A stretch of 5,730 nt of DNA from Hyphomicrobiales bacterium (GTDB taxonomy: Bacteria > Pseudomonadota > Alphaproteobacteria > Rhizobiales > JAUVMS01), in NCBI GenBank assembly GCA_030600135.1, contig JAUVMS010000258.1:1-5730 (forward strand). The letters are read 5' to 3'. Below, one piece after another: positions 5,084 to 5,730 of this stretch. The notes under the pieces are model-generated. The model was not told the origin of the DNA. It saw only the letters and a program-made list of their open reading frames with translations, and searched no databases. Within the stretch, counting starts at the first letter, position 1; the number at the start of each line of letters is the position of its first letter. A program made the position numbers and the translations under genes.

Positions 5084-5730
5084 CTAGTCACCCGGATAGG
5101 GCAGACCGGGCATGGCCACGTAGCCCGGCAAGTCCTCGATCCGTTTGATCCATGCGCGCACCGCCGGATAGGAAGCGAGATCGACGTTGCCCTCATGAAC
5201 CAGGGCGGCGTAGGGATAGCACGCCAGGTCGGCGATCGTGAAGCGACCGAGTGCGAGCCAATCGTGCTGCTTCAGGCGGGCCTCCATCGTGTCGAGCGCA
5301 GTGTGTGCGATGTTGACGGCGGTCGCGTAGTCCAAGTCGCGGTTGAAGACAACAATGGCGCGCGCTGACGCCAGACCATTGAACACTTCGTTAACGGACA
5401 GAGAGAGCCACTGTTGGATCTCGGCGGCCGCCGCAGCGTCGTCTGGGTACCATGCGGTCTTGCCATGCTTGCGGACGAGATAAACCAAGATCGCCGCTAA
5501 ATCCCTCAGCAACAGGCCATCGTCGTCCAAAACCGGCACTTTGTGCAGTGGGTTGAGGGCGACAAACCAGTCCTGGAGTTGATCGCGCTTGGCGAGATCA
5601 ATCTCGATGCGCTCGTATTCGATGCCCAACATGGACAGCATCATGCGCACCTTGTGGCAATTGCCGACGTGGGGCCCGCCACTCTTTTGTGGCGCTTGCC
5701 GCCCAAATGCCAACCCAAGCGTGCGCCAAC
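5084..5730 (-). CDS. Glutathione S-transferase-like protein (5' end unresolved or off the window)
   Basis: This is a cytosolic GST-type protein, expected to conjugate glutathione to, or reduce, an electrophile. Counting from a TTG at 5713 it is 209 residues, but that start has no ribosome site and the frame stays open to the right edge, so it is given as partial. The N-terminal thioredoxin-like domain shows GNCHKVRMMLSMLG (17-30, active-site helix), the cis-proline region NPLHKVPVLDDDG (54-66) and LLLRDLAAILVYLVRKHG (67-84) where glutathione is normally held. The helical C-terminal domain includes RFTIADLACYPYA, with the N-capping box, and ends with a short PGYVAMPGLPYPGD tail. The odd part is the start: the family usually has a short first strand such as LYxxxxSGNCHKVR, whereas here AFGRQAPQKSGGPHVGNCHK precedes the helix. 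This may be a divergent strand, an upstream frameshift or a sequence error. Family is confident. Confidence 0.87.
   Translation of the reverse strand, partial: WRTLGLAFGRQAPQKSGGPHVGNCHKVRMMLSMLGIEYERIEIDLAKRDQLQDWFVALNPLHKVPVLDDDGLLLRDLAAILVYLVRKHGKTAWYPDDAAAAAEIQQWLSLSVNEVFNGLASARAIVVFNRDLDYATAVNIAHTALDTMEARLKQHDWLALGRFTIADLACYPYAALVHEGNVDLASYPAVRAWIKRIEDLPGYVAMPGLPYPGD

Noticed and set aside
4871..5368. 165-residue plus-strand frame opposite the SnoaL-like and GST genes
   Set aside because: It spans two real minus-strand genes and their gap, and has no family features.

Overview
The window looks like chromosomal DNA of a high-GC alphaproteobacterium, most likely of the Bradyrhizobium/Rhodopseudomonas type. 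This is inferred from the GC-rich codon use of the central genes, the style of the encoded proteins, and a CTAGACCATGAT-type inverted repeat that resembles repeats I remember from that group. No rRNA, tRNA, CRISPR array or complete insertion sequence is visible.

Layout. (1) Positions 1-1053, minus strand: the first 351 codons of a large MmeI-type (type IIL) restriction-modification fusion protein, cut by the left edge. Its nuclease D...ExK triad is intact and its base composition is lower in GC (about 52% in a hand-counted stretch) than the genes to its right. (2) Positions 1054-1510: a 457-base non-coding stretch with one candidate promoter for the RM gene and a C-rich tract that is G-rich on the minus strand. 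(3) Positions 1511-3831, plus strand: a TetR-type repressor followed 89 bases later by a 550-residue GMC-family flavoprotein of the cholesterol-oxidase-like branch. The flavoprotein carries a ferredoxin-like cysteine cluster. (4) Positions 3832-4179: an AT-rich stretch (about 41% GC to 4020), then three small GC hairpins, then a perfect 12-bp inverted repeat with an A7/T7 tract. (5) Positions 4180-4395, plus: a 71-residue predicted two-helix membrane protein. (6) Positions 4523-4954, minus: a SnoaL/NTF2-like protein. (7) Positions 5084-5730, minus: a glutathione S-transferase-like protein whose 5' end is unresolved or off the edge.

How they work together. The TetR and GMC genes are probably a regulator and its target enzyme, acting on an unknown alcohol or sterol-like substrate. 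The NTF2-like and GST genes lie in the same direction but are probably separate single-gene units of general metabolism or detoxification. The RM gene is a stand-alone defence gene that looks acquired. Nothing here amounts to a clearly new multi-gene system. The points most worth a second look are the cysteine cluster in the GMC enzyme, the hairpin cluster at 4031-4148, the G-rich tract upstream of the regulator, and the odd N-terminus of the GST.
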